The notes beneath the pieces were generated by a model, which saw nothing but the letters and a program-made list of their open reading frames with translations, had not been told where the DNA came from and searched no databases. The position numbers and the translations under genes were made by a program. Below, one piece after another: positions 10,971 to 22,869 of a stretch of 64,000 bases of DNA (position 1 is its first letter; each line of letters begins with the position of its first letter). Origin of the DNA: Bagarius yarrelli (taxonomy: Eukaryota; Chordata; Actinopteri; Siluriformes; Sisoridae); the NCBI GenBank assembly GCA_005784505.1, contig VCAZ01000135.1:85001-149000 (forward strand), written 5' to 3'.

Positions 10971-11667
10971 GTAAACAGTCACACATTAACAAAAGACCAC
11001 CTGTTACGTTTATAAGCACTGACTTGGTGTCTTGTGGTATCTTAAGACATTACGAGCAGTTTTTCAGAGCGTCATCAGAAGTTTTATGGTAGGGCCTCCT
11101 GGTTTGTAGTTGTGATGTATCCACAGATGCTTAATTGGCTTAAGATGTCTAGACAAGTCAACACCTGAAACTTTTTTGCCATTGGGAACAGACTAGAGCT
11201 ATTAGTTAATATGATTGCAATGTAGGCCCAGAATGGTATGGAATTATACTGTGGACAATTTTCAAAAGGAATTACGTTAAGTTTTATTTGCAATTGTATT
11301 TTCTGTGGACTTTTTTTTCTTCAGCACACTTTCACTGGCCCCACCATTTCTTTATGTACAGGGAGGTATGGGCCAAGACTTTTCTTTGCACTTTGGTCGT
11401 GCAATACTTTTCCTGTGACAGCTGGGTTACTTTCTTCAAACTATGTCTAACTGAAACTAACACTCAGATTTTGTGCACATTATGTCTTTAGCAGTGCATC
11501 TGTAATTTGCTATGGACCTGCCAAATGCAATATAATGTGATGTAGATAATTCTCAATTTTCTGCTGGAAAGTTTTTGGCCCTGGCATTCATGTAAATGTT
11601 AATTTAACATGTAACCCCTTCCTAAACTTAGTTTTGTTGGACATGTTGGAGTTCATAGGTGTTGAAT

Positions 11668-11765
<98 letters not shown>

Positions 11766-12072
11766 ACAGATCTCAAGCCAACTGAGCATCTGCAGGGTTT
11801 GCTGGATGAATATTTATGATCCATAATGTCCATATTTTAAACATATATAATATCTGTTGCTATCACCTTGGGTACTACATAATACTACAATATTAGATTG
11901 GAGTTTTAACTGTTGACTAATCAGCCCTATAACAATGGCAATTTTGTACACCATTCTGCATTTTTTTTTAGTTATTAAAATACACTGGATGCTTGTTTTT
12001 CTAATAAATAAATAGCACTCAAACTGTATATATTACTTATAATAACATCGATTGTTTTTACAAATTCTCCAG
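10971..12072 (+). other. ggps1: ggps1 intron 1
   Basis: A 1.1-kb intron (GTAAAC ... TTCTCCAG) between coding exons 1 and 2. It contains a long (TA)n tract at about 11672-11760 and otherwise unremarkable AT-rich sequence. Confidence 0.85.
11672..11760. repeat. Long (TA)n microsatellite
   Basis: About 44 TA dinucleotides with a single TC interruption near 11706, inside ggps1 intron 1. Any apparent IYIYIY frame over it is an artefact. Confidence 0.95.
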
Positions 12073-12143
12073 GGAAACAAATCCGTACTAAACTGTCTCA
12101 AGCATTCAACCACTGGCTCAAGGTACCTGAGGATAAACTTCAG
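12073..12143 (+). CDS. ggps1: ggps1 coding exon 2
   Basis: A 71-base exon bounded by TTCTCCAG and CAG/GTAAGA. Two bases complete Gly25, then it encodes KQIRTKLSQAFNHWL followed by KVPEDKLQ (to residue 48), ending exactly on a codon boundary. KxxRxKL is the isopentenyl-diphosphate-binding lysine/arginine region of short-chain prenyltransferases. Sequence, length and phase match the corresponding vertebrate exon, and phases join cleanly on both sides. Too short to show up as a long open frame. Confidence 0.95.
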
Positions 12144-13516
12144 GTAAGAGCCTTTTTAATCTTAAAATAATAATCGGGGCTATTTGTTTACTTTTATTGT
12201 TACAGTGGTTAAAAGTTTTGTAGCCCAGGCCAAACGTATGTAGCACAATGTTTACAACTGATCTGAGGGCAGACATCACTAAAGAAATTAGTGTTGTATC
12301 TCTACATTTCTTTTTTGTTTCTCCTTACTATTTTTTGGAGGGTTCTTACAGCTACAATTACAGTAAATAACATGTTGCCATACATATACTGTGCACATTT
12401 AAATCCAGAATTCCCTAATGCTGATTTCGGGCCAATTTCTACTCGTCCTGCATTCTTAGGTAATGTCCCGATTATCCTGGTGGTTCTAAAGATTGTCTTA
12501 ACAGATTTTTCTGTGGTGTGATATGTATTAAATGGGACAAAATCTGCTCGGAAGAAAATCGTAAGTGTCCCAATCATGAATTGTAAACATTCAACATGTT
12601 GATCAAAAATCCTGATGTGTGAAGGGGCAAGTTCACATACAATCTGGAAACGTAACAATATCCACAGAATTTAATCTATTACATGTTTAATTTTATAAGA
12701 TGTTAATCTTTAGGTGTGTACATAATGTTGGCATGCAGTTGAGATGGTTCTTACACAGAAGTCCAATTGTTGGTATGCCATCGCGGTGGGGAATGGGGAA
12801 ACATACTAAAAAGACTGCTTGCAGTGAGCTGCTTGTGACCCAATAGAGCTTTATGTCCAGCAGTGGCACTGTAATGAATACTATAACATAGTAAAACAAT
12901 GTAAAAGCTGCAGGTTTTACTTTTAATGCTTCCACTTAAAAAAAACTATGTTGTTTTCATGTTTCATGTGGTAGAACAACTCATAACCAGACGGATTTTA
13001 CTGCCTTTGATACCTAAGCAGCCTCCTCACAGCTACAACCATGTTCTTTAATGTGCCTCACGCATCCTGCATCTGAGTGTGACCTGCTTTAAGTCACATA
13101 TTACTGGTAGCCTAATTGGAGATGGCCAACAGCTAACTATAAGACAAAACAATCAAATATGCAAGCCTCAAACCCAGCACTGTTTTAACAATAACATGTA
13201 ATGTAGCAATTTAACAAGCAGTTTTTAAAGATATTTGTTTCTAAGCAAATGAAATGATAATTTCTGAAAACTAGATCATTTAGCTCTTCTGTCAAGATAC
13301 GTAGTGAATCGGGTAAAAATGGACTAATAAGTTTAAAGCAGTGATTAGCTAGCTTGTTCCTTTAATAACTTTTACCTAAAAAAAACTATTGCTGCCTTAT
13401 TTATGAAGATTAACTGTTTTCTTTATTCTTTTTAACCTGAGAATTTGATACCAATGCATACCTGGGGTTACATCAAGAAAACGCAAACATTATGAGCAAA
13501 AATGAGAAAGACATGA

Positions 13517-13610
13517 CTAGTGGTGCAACGGATCATGGCTCAAATTACGGTTTTTGAGTCACGGATCATTTTTCGGATTGGCAGAAAAAAAAAAGATTGG
13601 CAACCCTGTT
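13517..13610. mobile_element. hAT-like MITE terminus
   Basis: AGTGGTGCAACGGATCATGG followed by a near-mirror GAGTCACGGATCATTTTTCGG resembles the terminal region of common fish hAT-derived MITEs. No partner terminus or target duplication was found. Confidence 0.35.
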
Positions 13611-14440
13611 AACTATTTGCAACAAAAGTTTGATGTTTCTGTGATTTAAGCCTGAAATCTTAGCACTTACAAGAGTGTTGCATCCTTCTAAAAGACTTTT
13701 TTTTTTTACTTTGATTTTTTCTTTGTATTTTCAAAAAGTTTAAAGTTTTTTTTTGCATTTTAAAGAGTTAAATAAGTATTTGACCCCTTTCGCAAAAACA
13801 AAAGTTGGTTGGCAATCACAGAGTTCAGACATTAGGGCAACTGGAACCTACAGTTTTTCTACAGGTTTAGGGTCCGGAGGCTGGCCAAGCCATTTCAGGA
13901 CCTTCATGTGCTTCTTTTTGAGCCACTCCTTGTCAGTGTGTTTGGAGTCATTGTGATGCTGGAAAACTATCGCACCTTTTGATGTGGTGAAGTTTTCCTG
14001 TCCCATTAGCAGCAAAACACCCCTCAAATCAAAATGTTTCTATGTCGATATTTGACAATGGGAATGGTATTGATGCCAAAAAGCTTGATTTTGGTCCCAT
14101 ATGACTACAACACATTAACCAGTTCTCCTCTGAATCATTCAGATATTGATAAACTTAAGATGGGCCTGTACATGTAAGAATAATTGCACCAAATGTTGTC
14201 ACCTTCTTACCAAGCTGCTTGGCAATTATCTTGTAGTCCATTCCAGTCTTGTGTAGGCCTACAATCGTGTCCCTGACATCCATAGACAGCCCTTTGGTAT
14301 CTGATTGGAGTTTAAAATCCGGTGTCCTTTATATAGGTACCAAGCTAAGATTAGGAGCACTGCCTTTAATGGTTATTTTAAGACCAATGATCAATTTGTT
14401 TGTAAAACTAGACTTGAAAATAGATGCCAGGTCATAGATG
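13611..14440 (-). mobile_element. Deleted Tc1 transposon remnants
   Basis: From AAATAAGTATTTGACCCC (13768) the text follows the minus-strand strand of a classic fish Tc1 element. Recognisable blocks include GGCAATCACAGAGTTCAG, CATTTCAGGACCTTCATGTG, TTGAGCCACTCCTT, ACCAGTTCTCCTCTGAATCA and ACCAAGCTGCTTGGCAATTA. Several coding blocks are missing, so this is an internally deleted, inactive copy. The segment at 13611-13760 resembles a different Tc1-like element. Confidence 0.75.
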
Positions 14441-14559
14441 CATGAGACCTGTAAAAACGTGATAAAACAAATGAAAATGGGTTGTGGATAAATCTATAAT
14501 AATGCCTAGCCAGGAATAGGGTTTAAATATAAAAGAATATTTCAAACAGGGGTCTTGCC

Positions 14560-14870
14560 AATTTTACACACAAAATAAGTTATACATTTTGTGCACAATT
14601 ATTAGGCAAGTTGTATTTTTAAGGATTAATTTTATTATTGAACAACTACTGAGCTGATCACAGACCAAAATATTTTAGGAACTAAAAGTGAGGTTTTGGC
14701 TTTCTTAGGAAAATATCTACTCAATTATTGCACTATTAGTGTGAACAATTATGTAACTTAATCAAAAACAAACTAATCATCTAAATTCTTTATTTTTTAT
14801 CAGTTAATGTGAGAATAAAAGCTTAAGATTTACAAATAAACATTTCTGACATTTAATAAAAGGTAACGGC
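14560..14870. mobile_element. Decayed Tc1-like terminal sequence
   Basis: CACAATTATTAGGCAAGTTG, the ATTAATTTTATTATTGAACAAC block and AATAAACATTTCTGACATT match the subterminal region of another common fish Tc1-like family. No transposase frame survives. Confidence 0.5.
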
Positions 14871-16138
14871 TTGCTAAAATTTACTTCTCTGTTGATCAAC
14901 TCAAGTTAGAACTTATCGTGCTAGTACATTACATGAAGTAAGCATGTCTGCGAGGAAGTGAAACGCTCGAAAGTACAGGCTCATTTTTAAAAGCCTTAGA
15001 AGTTACAGAAACAACAGTGTAAGCATTTTTCAGGTCGTTGGAACACACAGTAAATTATCATAAAAGTAAAAAAAATATTTCCACCACATTTTCACTTTTT
15101 GACAACAAAAATAACGTACATAAAACCCAAACTAAGAGTCTTAAAGGCAAGCAAGATTATACATGTTTGGTTACATGCAGTACAGCCACTTACATTTTTA
15201 AAAAAAAAACATTAAATACACAACATCATCTGAACCAGGATCTTTAGAGACATCTAACTCAGGTTGCTAACCTGTTTCCTTAGGGTCAGAAATCAGAATA
15301 ATAATCACCCTGATTCAGATTGAACCTTAGTCGGGACATTCATTGATAGACGGCATTAGGTTGTTCTGTATTCAAATGTGCCTGCAGGTAGCTCAAGAAG
15401 TGGGTATTAACTAGTTTTGCCACTATAGCAGACAAACAGTTAAATAATCACAGCACCAGACATATCACCAATAAGACCAAGAAGGCGATTTGTAGATTTA
15501 AAAAAAAAAAAAAATACATTTACATTTTATAGTGTTTCTATAACAAAAAATTAAATATGGAATTAATTAAGACTGTAACATAATTAAGTTTAAGAAGCAT
15601 TGATAAGCTTACCACAGGTTTGATTTGCTGAAGCAAATTTAGAGTCTCTTTTTCCAACACCCCCTTTCTTGCTTTAAAAAATGTCCAAAAATCGTGAAGC
15701 ATGTTAATCAAGTGCACCTTTTGCTTGAGTTTTTTCTCGTAATTCGGTTAAACGCTGAATTTATCTATAAAAGAAAACAGAATTAGGCTTTTGGTTATTT
15801 TTTTAAAGGAATACTTGTTTAATTGTTTAATTTCTTATACTCATTCTGTCCTAAATTCACATAACTACCTTAAATAACCCATCTGAGTTTATAAAGTTGT
15901 ATGGATTAATGTAACAATATCTGTTACATAAATCCTGATACATTACCTCTTTACTTGCAATAAATGGACTAGTTTCCCAAAAACCTTTTTAAATCATTGA
16001 TGGGGGGAAAAAGCAATACACATCTGGCATGGCATAAGGGTAAGTAAATGAAGTGTTCTTTATATTTTGTGTTATAATGGTGTAATTTAATTATAACTTA
16101 ACTGTCTTTCTGTAAAAACTGATGGCCATCTCTGAACT

Positions 16139-16612
16139 TAATTGATGAAACATCTTATGGAAAAGCTAGTTTTATCTTCAGTATGAAGATGCTGATTTTA
16201 ACAATGCACAGATAACTTTCCTGCATTTATTAGAACGTTTGTGCATCCGGTTTGGCATAGCTGTGTTCTGTAGTTTCCCATTTCAAATTCGAGGCTTTCA
16301 ATCGTTCCATCTAGTAAAGGAACCTGGTTCAGTAAGGAAAGGATGTTGTTTGACAAGTGCAAATGCAACATCATTGAAATTGTCATCAGAGGAATATGCT
16401 TTGAAGTTGTACATAGAAATTCAGGTGTTTTTTAATAATTTCATGCTTCAGGTCCCTAGAAACCTGCGTATATATGGTCTTTCATGAAGAGTGAAAGGTG
16501 GGCCTTTTAGGTAATTTTGCAATGTCTGTGAGGTTAATCTGTGCATTGTTAAAATCAGCATCTTCATACTGAAGATAAAACTAGCTTTTCCTTAAGATGT
16601 TTCATCAATTAG
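16139..16612. mobile_element. MITE-like element with ~75-bp inverted repeats
   Basis: The left arm (about 16139-16213, starting TAATTGATGAAACATCTTA) is mirrored by the right arm (about 16536-16612) with only a few mismatches. About 320 bases of unrelated sequence lie between. Short frames across it on both strands show no known domain. No target-site duplication was confirmed. Confidence 0.65.
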
Positions 16613-16829
16613 GTAAAATTAAGTGTTTTTCCTTATGTCTTTTTCATTCACTATCATTCTAAGTATAGTTTTTGTTTCCATTGTGCCCTGTAAAACTAAA
16701 AATAGGAGATCAATAAAAACAAATGAAATTAAACGAAAAAAAATTACTTACCCTAATTAAAACCTGTATGACTGTATTCTGCCGAACACAAAATTTATTT
16801 TAAGAACACTAATAATCAAACAGCTTTGG

Positions 16830-17690
16830 GTCCCTGATGGTAATCAAACAGCTTTGGGTCCCTGATTTTTATCTTCAATAGTATCAATCTTGGAATTAAA
16901 GTAGTTCATAAATTTATTACTGCTGTGCTGTTGGGACATGTCAACAAATGTTGATGCTTTATTTTTAGTTATTCTAGCCAATGTATTAAATACCTGGGCT
17001 ATGTTTGTTCTTTTAAAAGTAATCGGATCTAGGAGTTTTTAATGTATTTCTGTAGGAAAGGCTACCTTCTTGCCATGCAATACGAAATACCTCTAGTTTA
17101 GTTTTCCCCTAGCTGCGCTCTATTTTTCGGGGCTGCTCTCTTTAAGGCAAGTGTGTGCTCCTTATACCACAGTGCCAAACTGTTTTCCTTAATCTTTCTT
17201 AAGCGTTAAGGAGAAAAGTCAGTCTCCATATTTTTCTATTACATTATCAAGTTTTTCTGAGCTAATAGATATGCTGGGGAATTGGGATAAATCAGGAAGA
17301 TTACTTACTTTTATATGATCTGAAATATCACTTTGCTGCAGAATTTCAACATTATTAGCATCAATTCCATGTGACAGTATTAAATCTAGAGTATGATTTT
17401 TATTATGAGCAGGACCTGAAACGTGTTGAAACTTCAGTCGAGTTCAGACATTCTAGAAACGCTGATCCCAGAACATTTTTTTTCATTTTTGACATGGATA
17501 TTAAAAGCACCAACAATTAATACTTTATCTGTAGCCAGTACAAACATTACAGGGGATTTATTATTAGCATCTATTTCTTTGGATAATGTTAGATGAAGAC
17601 TATTTCTGACATGTTTTGCATTGGGTGTGACCCACCTATTGGTGAAACTTTGCATAACCACTTATTTTCAAATACTCATTACTCAACCTC
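16830..17690 (-). mobile_element. L2-type LINE, endonuclease-end fragment
   Basis: The minus strand reads like the end of the AP-endonuclease domain and linker of an L2 LINE: GPAHNKNHTLDLILSHGIDA, then an SDISDHIKVSNLP-like segment and SSEKLDNVIEKYGD. A duplicated AATCAAACAGCTTTGGGTCC lies at its right-hand (3') boundary near 16815-16865. It lacks the RT. Confidence 0.6.
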
Positions 17691-17989
17691 AAATCTGACT
17701 CCTGCAAGTTGTGTATGAATGCAAGTTCTTGTCTTTATGGAATTGGGCTGCTTTTAGGCTGCCACCATTAGTTTATTTTTCTTTGTAGTTTAAAATGCTG
17801 CATAATTTACTTTCAATGTATGATAACTGTGCTAGATGTAAATAGATGGACCACTGGTAGAAAGTCTTTTAGCTGTTTTTATGATTATGGTACATAACAA
17901 TGAACTCAATATATGTATTTTATGTTCGAAAATTATGGTAATTAGGCTGTTGTTGACTGCCATGGTTTAGTTAAGTCATGCAGTTTATT

Positions 17990-18085
17990 GGAAGAACAGG
18001 GTTTAATTCCCAGCACCACCCAGCTGTGTAAAATGTAAGTCACTCTGAATAAGGGTGACTGCCAAATGCTGTAAATATAACTTTG
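17990..18085 (+). mobile_element. SINE 3' fragment
   Basis: TTTAATTCCCAGCACCACCC followed by AGTCACTCTGAATAAGGGTG and the tail TGCCAAATGCTGTAAATA matches the 3' half of the SINE family seen at 29.0-30.4 kb. Confidence 0.6.
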
Positions 18086-18387
18086 GTGAAGTTAGATTGA
18101 TATACTGTAACACAGGCCAACTATATTTAATTGGATCAAAAAAGATTGTTACAGGCTGCGGCACAAATGCAATTCTGATTGTGATTCTTTGATTTCAAAA
18201 GACAGAATTCCCATGTATAACTTTCGTCTCATCAAAGGACCTATATTGCCATTAGTTTAAAAATGTGTCCAAAATATGTCTTCTTTTGATCTTTGTTTCT
18301 GTATACAACGAAAGAAATCTTGGTTCTGTGTTGAACATTTTAGGATGTCTTTGCAAGTTTTAATCTTGTTAATGTAAAACCCATATA

Positions 18388-20084
18388 CAGTATGTCCAAA
18401 TTGGGTCCAAATTGTCAATATTTTGTATGGCCACCATTATTTTCCAGCACTGCCTTAACCCTCTTGAACATGGAGTTCACCAAAGCTTCACAGGTTGACA
18501 CTGGAATCCTCTTCCACTCCTCCATGATGACATCATGGAGCTGGTGGAAGTTGGAGACCTTGCTTTCCTCCACTTTCCATTTGAGGATGCCCCACAGATG
18601 CTCAATAGGGTTTAGGTCTGGAGACATGCTTGGCCAGTCCATCACCTTTACCCTCAGCTTCTTTAGCAAGGCAGTGGTCGTCTTGGAGGTGTGTTTGGGG
18701 TTGTTAACATGTTGGAATACTGCCCTGCGGCCCAGTCTCCGAAGGGAGGGGACCATGCTCTGCTTCAGTATGTTCAATTCAATTCAATTCAGTTTTATTT
18801 GTATAGCGCTTTTTACAATGGTGATTGTCACAAAGCAGCTTTACACAATTGAAGTTTGTCCCTGATGAGCAAGCCGGGGGCGACGGTGGCAAGGAAAAAC
18901 TCCCTGAGTTGAGATGGGAAGAAACCTTGAGAGGAACCAGACTCAGAGAACCCATCCTCATTTGGGTGAAAAAACAGGTAGCAGGGATTATGTGGTTACA
19001 TTGTGTGTGTGTGAACAACTTAAATCATTAGTCCTTAAAGAGCAGCTGGAACGTCTTTGTGGAGAGAGAGGGGGGGGCAAAAAGAAGGAAAACAGTTAAG
19101 TGACAATGTAATCACACGGTTTGGATTGATTAAATGAATAATGCAGAGTGCAAGGATGGACTCCGGCAAGACTAACTAGGTCAGCATAACTAAAAGGAGA
19201 ACCAGAGGGAAACACAGACATGAGGGCTTCCTGATATGTTAAGCAACCAGTCGCTCTCATCATCAACACCGTGATCAATAAGAGAGGGGAAGACAGCATC
19301 TAAACAAACCAGATCACCATAATACTCAACACCCATGAGTCCCCCAGATCTGCTCCTTTATCTAAGGTGAATCAATACAAAAGGCTTGATTAAATAAGTA
19401 CGTTTTTAACCTGGACTTAAACACTGAGACTGTGTCTGATTCTCGAACATACATAGGAAGGCTATTCCATAGCATTGGGGCTCTGTAAGAAAAGGCTCTG
19501 CCCCTGCTGTAGTTTTTATAATGCGCAGTACTGACAGGCAGCCTGCATCCTTTGATCGAAGTACTGTGAAGCACCGACAGACTGTTCTGAGTGCAGCCTG
19601 TCCTGCTACAGCTCAGTTTCAGGGTCTTGGCAATCTTCTTGTAGCCTAGGCCATCTTTATATAGAGCAACAATTCTTTTTTTTTTTTTAGATCCTCAGAG
19701 TGTTATTTGCTTTGAGGTACCATGCTGAACTTCCGTTGACCAGTATGAGGGAGTGAGTAACACCAAATTTAACACACCTGCTCCCCTTTCACACCTGAGT
19801 CCTTGCAACACTAACGTGTTTCATGACAACAGGGAGGGAAAATGGCTACTTGGACCCAATTTGGACATTTCCTCTTAGGGCTGAACTCACTTTTGTTGCC
19901 AGGGGATTAGAAATTAATGGCTGTGTGTTGAGTTTTTTTTGATGGCACAGCAAATTTACACCGTCAGAGAAGCTGTACATTCACTACTTTACATTGTAGC
20001 AGAGTTTCATTTCTTTAGTGTTTTCACATAATAAATATTTACAAGAATGTAAGGGGTGTACTCACTTCTGTGACATACTGTATA
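18388..20084 (-). mobile_element. Tc1/mariner transposon split by an L2 LINE
   Basis: Outer ends are TACAGTATGTC on the left and GACATACTGTA on the right, an exact 11-bp inverted repeat. A further inner pair, TGTCCAAATTGGGTCCAA and TTGGACCCAATTTGGACA, is also inverted. The minus strand encodes the C-terminal transposase (18415-18777) with HTSKTTTALLKKL, MSPDLNPIEHLWGILK and FKRVKAVLENN, the last two typical of the Tc1 catalytic D-E region. The N-terminal helix-turn-helix (IAKTLKLS, then YKDGLGY) lies on the far side of the L2 at 19.6-19.7 kb. The middle of the transposase is missing. Non-autonomous. Confidence 0.8.
18772..19566 (-). mobile_element. 5'-truncated L2 LINE inserted in Tc1
   Basis: Starts at the (AATTC)n tail and TTTATTTGTATAGCGC, continues through the L2 3' UTR, and holds the last part of the RT ORF (FSYRAPMLWNSLPMYVRES, 19362-19500). 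It is highly similar to the copy at 34.66-36.85 kb, so both are fairly young. It must postdate the Tc1 it interrupts. Confidence 0.85.
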
Positions 20085-20129
20085 TACATGCACACAAGCT
20101 CACTTGGATCACAAAAGCCAAGCAGTCTT

Positions 20130-20285
20130 ATGAACTTATTATTTTTTATTTAGATTTTGTATGTTTAGGTTCTTGAGTTTGGATGCTAAGCAGACCAGGA
20201 ACAAATATATCATTTTCCTTTTGGACCAAACAAACTGAACAGCAATTGTGAACACACCTTCAGTTTAGTGTAGCGCACTAAACTA
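20130..20285. mobile_element. MITE-like repeat, partner of 56310-56465
   Basis: GGATGCTAAGCAGACCAGGA, TTTTGGACCAAACAAACTGAA and GTGAACACACC recur, diverged, near 56360-56460. No TIR pair defined. Confidence 0.4.
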
Positions 20286-21263
20286 AATAATTAAAATTTT
20301 TGTAAATAACGAAATAACACTAGGGGCGGTGCCAAAGTGGGCAAGTAATGTAATCAAAGTACGATGAAAGTATTCTGCAGTACAAACATTTCATTGATGT
20401 GCAGACAAAACATTTTACATTTGCAAAACCTGTGCGACAAGGCATCAATATTCAGTTTATATTTCAGTAGTTTGTCTCGATCAAAATTTTGGTGCATCTC
20501 TAAAAATTTGCTGACTTCACACTAGCCTTTCCATGGCCCATATTAAAACTCTGCACAGCCCCCAAGATTAGGGATCGCACCTTACAATTGTCTAAATTTA
20601 TAAAACCCTACTCTGTCTTCAACATGAGTGAGAATTGTAATTTTAATTATAGCAAAAATGTTTATATAAGGTGCAGTGGTTTTGAGTGTTTGAAACTGTT
20701 GATTGGCTAAGATTTTTAAAAAGAATAGACTTTACCTAGGATATTATTTTTTTAAAAACGTGAATGACAACGAATAAGTGAGATGTGTGTTGATTAAAAA
20801 GTTAAAAGAAAATGTCCAGAGTGGTTAAGCATGGTAGAAAGGATACCGTGGTGAGAAAAAAAGTACACTGCACTTTTACTTCTATCAGCCAAGAACAGGA
20901 ATCAGGGCTATAATTGTAACTGTGTGAGGAAATACCAGCCACAATATCATTATTGGCAATGTCGGTTATCAGTTTATACATAAAGCTTTCTGTTCACAAA
21001 ATATAAGAAGGTATCTATGTTTACCTTTTCATCTGTTGTACATTTCACAATGAGTAATTCTTGTTTATATTTTGCAACTTTTCCCACTATGAACTAAGCA
21101 CTGTATAGATGACACACACTATCATACTTGAACGTCTCAAGTGTGAATCAGTATATTAAATGCAGCGACAGCTTACACATTTCCACTTTTCATGTTATAG
21201 TAATCAGTTTTAGATCAATATGATTTTTTTAGATGAATCATTTTTGTCTCTTTTCTATTTTAG

Positions 21264-22049
21264 GTAATTATTGAGGTGACTGAAATGCTGCACAATGCTA
21301 GTCTCTTGGTTGATGACATTGAAGACAGCTCCAAGTTGCGTCGTGGTTTTCCTGTAGCTCACAGCATCTATGGTGTGCCATCTGTTATAAACTCTGCAAA
21401 CTATGTATACTTCCTGGGGCTAGAAAAGGTGCTGACACTGGAACACCCTGAGGCTGTGCATGTGTTTACTCGTCAGCTACTAGAGCTGCACCGTGGCCAG
21501 GGCCTGGACATACATTGGCGTGACACATACACTTGTCCAAGCGAAGGAGAGTATTGTGGCATGGTACTGCGCAAGACTGGCGGATTATTTGGTTTGGCAG
21601 TGGGGCTCATGCAGATCTTCTCAGTATGGACCTGTGACCTTAAGCCCCTACTAGACACACTTGGACTCTTGTTTCAGATACGTGATGACTATGCTAATCT
21701 CTGTTCACGTGAGTATGGTGTGAACAAGAGCTTCTGTGAAGATCTTACAGAGGGCAAATTCTCTTTTCCCACTATTCACGCCATTCATACACAGCTGCAT
21801 AGCACACAAGTGCAGAACATCCTCCGCCAGCGCACTGAGGATGAAAATGTAAAGCGTTACTGTGTTGATTATTTGGAAAAGGTGGGATCCTTTTCCTATA
21901 CCAGACAGAAGTTGCATGAACTAGAGAAGAAAGCATATAGGCTTATTGCAGAATTAGGGGGAAACCCAGAGCTGGAGGGACTTATAGAACATCTTAGCCA
22001 CATTTACAAGGAACGAGAGGAAGCATTTTCTTCTAATAATAGTGTGTAG
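21264..22049 (+). CDS. ggps1: ggps1 terminal coding exon (catalytic domain)
   Basis: This 786-base exon begins after TTTTAG with VIIEVTEMLHNASLLVDD and runs to TAG at 22047, giving residues 49-309. The first aspartate-rich motif, DDIED, is at residues 65-69, followed by the SKLRRG motif. The second aspartate-rich motif, DDYAN, is at residues 189-193, and KTGGLFGLAVGLMQ precedes it. These bind Mg-diphosphate and are all intact. The total of 309 residues is slightly longer than the roughly 300 of mammals because of a short C-terminal tail (EEAFSSNNSV). Most of the enzyme in a single last exon is typical of this vertebrate gene. I see no frameshift. Confidence 0.97.
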   Translation, partial: VIIEVTEMLHNASLLVDDIEDSSKLRRGFPVAHSIYGVPSVINSANYVYFLGLEKVLTLEHPEAVHVFTRQLLELHRGQGLDIHWRDTYTCPSEGEYCGMVLRKTGGLFGLAVGLMQIFSVWTCDLKPLLDTLGLLFQIRDDYANLCSREYGVNKSFCEDLTEGKFSFPTIHAIHTQLHSTQVQNILRQRTEDENVKRYCVDYLEKVGSFSYTRQKLHELEKKAYRLIAELGGNPELEGLIEHLSHIYKEREEAFSSNNSV

Positions 22050-22215
22050 AAAAACACAATCCAAAAAATTGAGCCATGTCACTCCTTAATTTGTCATTCT
22101 TTTCAGAATTTATCTTCCTTTTTTTCTGTTACCCCATGTTTATTTTGCCATTGAACCTAACAATAAGATTAACCGGCTTTCAATAAAACTTCTTTTTCCT
22201 GTTAATTTACATATT
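22050..22215 (+). other. ggps1: ggps1 3' UTR
   Basis: A short 3' UTR with AATAAA at 22182-22187, the most likely polyadenylation signal. Cleavage is expected within about 10-30 bases downstream; the exact site is inferred. Confidence 0.7.
22182..22187 (+). promoter_or_regulatory. ggps1: ggps1 polyadenylation signal
   Basis: AATAAA hexamer 133 bases after the ggps1 stop codon, followed by a T-rich stretch. Confidence 0.75.
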
Positions 22216-22394
22216 CTACATGTGAATTGGTAAAATACCGCAAGATAAAGATGCTAAAGAACTGACCAATAATCTTATTTTAGTTTCACTATTCAAAAGC
22301 AAACAGATTTTGCTTTTTAAATGCCTTTTAGACAAAAGGTTAGTTCAATATTTATTATACCTTTTATATTATTCTCTTTTTTTATTTAATTCAC

Positions 22395-22865
22395 AGCCAA
22401 CAGTTGAGTTCAATTCAATTTTTTTGTATATCGCTTTTTACAATGGTCATTGTCACAAAGCAGCTTTACACAATCAAAGAAATTATAAGATAAAAATAAA
22501 ACAGAAATCAGTTTGTCCCTGATGAGCAATCCGGGGCAACGGGAAAAACTCCCTGAGATGGAAATAGGAAGAAACCTTGAGAGGAACCGGACTCAACAGA
22601 GAACCCATCCTCATTTGGGTAAAAAACAACTCCCTGATATGTTAAGCAACCAGCCGCTCTCATCATCATACCAACGTCACCATCCTACTCAACATCCACG
22701 AGTCCCCCGGATCTACGCCTTTATCTAAGGTGACTCAATACAAAATGCTTGACTAAATAAATAAGTTTTTAACCTGGACTTAAACACTGAGACTGTGTCT
22801 GATTCTCGAGCATTCATAGGGAGGCTATTCCATAGCTTTGGGGCTCTGTAAGAAAAGGCTCTTAA
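22395..22865 (-). mobile_element. 5'-truncated L2 LINE
   Basis: Contains the L2 3' tail (TTCAATTCAATTTTTTTGTA, ATCGCTTTTTACAATGG) and the end of the RT ORF to GGCTATTCCATAGCTTTGGG. Internal deletions relative to the 34.7-kb copy. It lies about 180 bp past the end of ggps1, in the opposite orientation. Confidence 0.8.
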
Positions 22866-22869
22866 GGAA

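Larger units (their letters stand above)
12144..21263 (+). other. ggps1: ggps1 intron 2, with several transposon insertions
   Basis: A 9.1-kb phase-0 intron (GTAAGA ... TTTTAG). It hosts a hAT-like terminus near 13.52 kb, two overlapping decayed Tc1 relics at 13.6-14.9 kb, an inverted-repeat element at 16.1-16.6 kb, a minus-strand L2 endonuclease fragment at 16.8-17.7 kb, a SINE fragment at 18.0 kb, and a Tc1 split by an L2 at 18.4-20.1 kb. I see no alternative exon in 12.2-13.5 kb or 14.9-16.1 kb. Confidence 0.85.

Noticed and set aside
11634..11819. Frame encoding a long IYIYIY stretch
   Set aside because: Translation of the (TA)n microsatellite in ggps1 intron 1.
18392..18865. 157-codon + strand frame
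   Set aside because: Antisense shadow of the Tc1 transposase C-terminus, which is on the minus strand.
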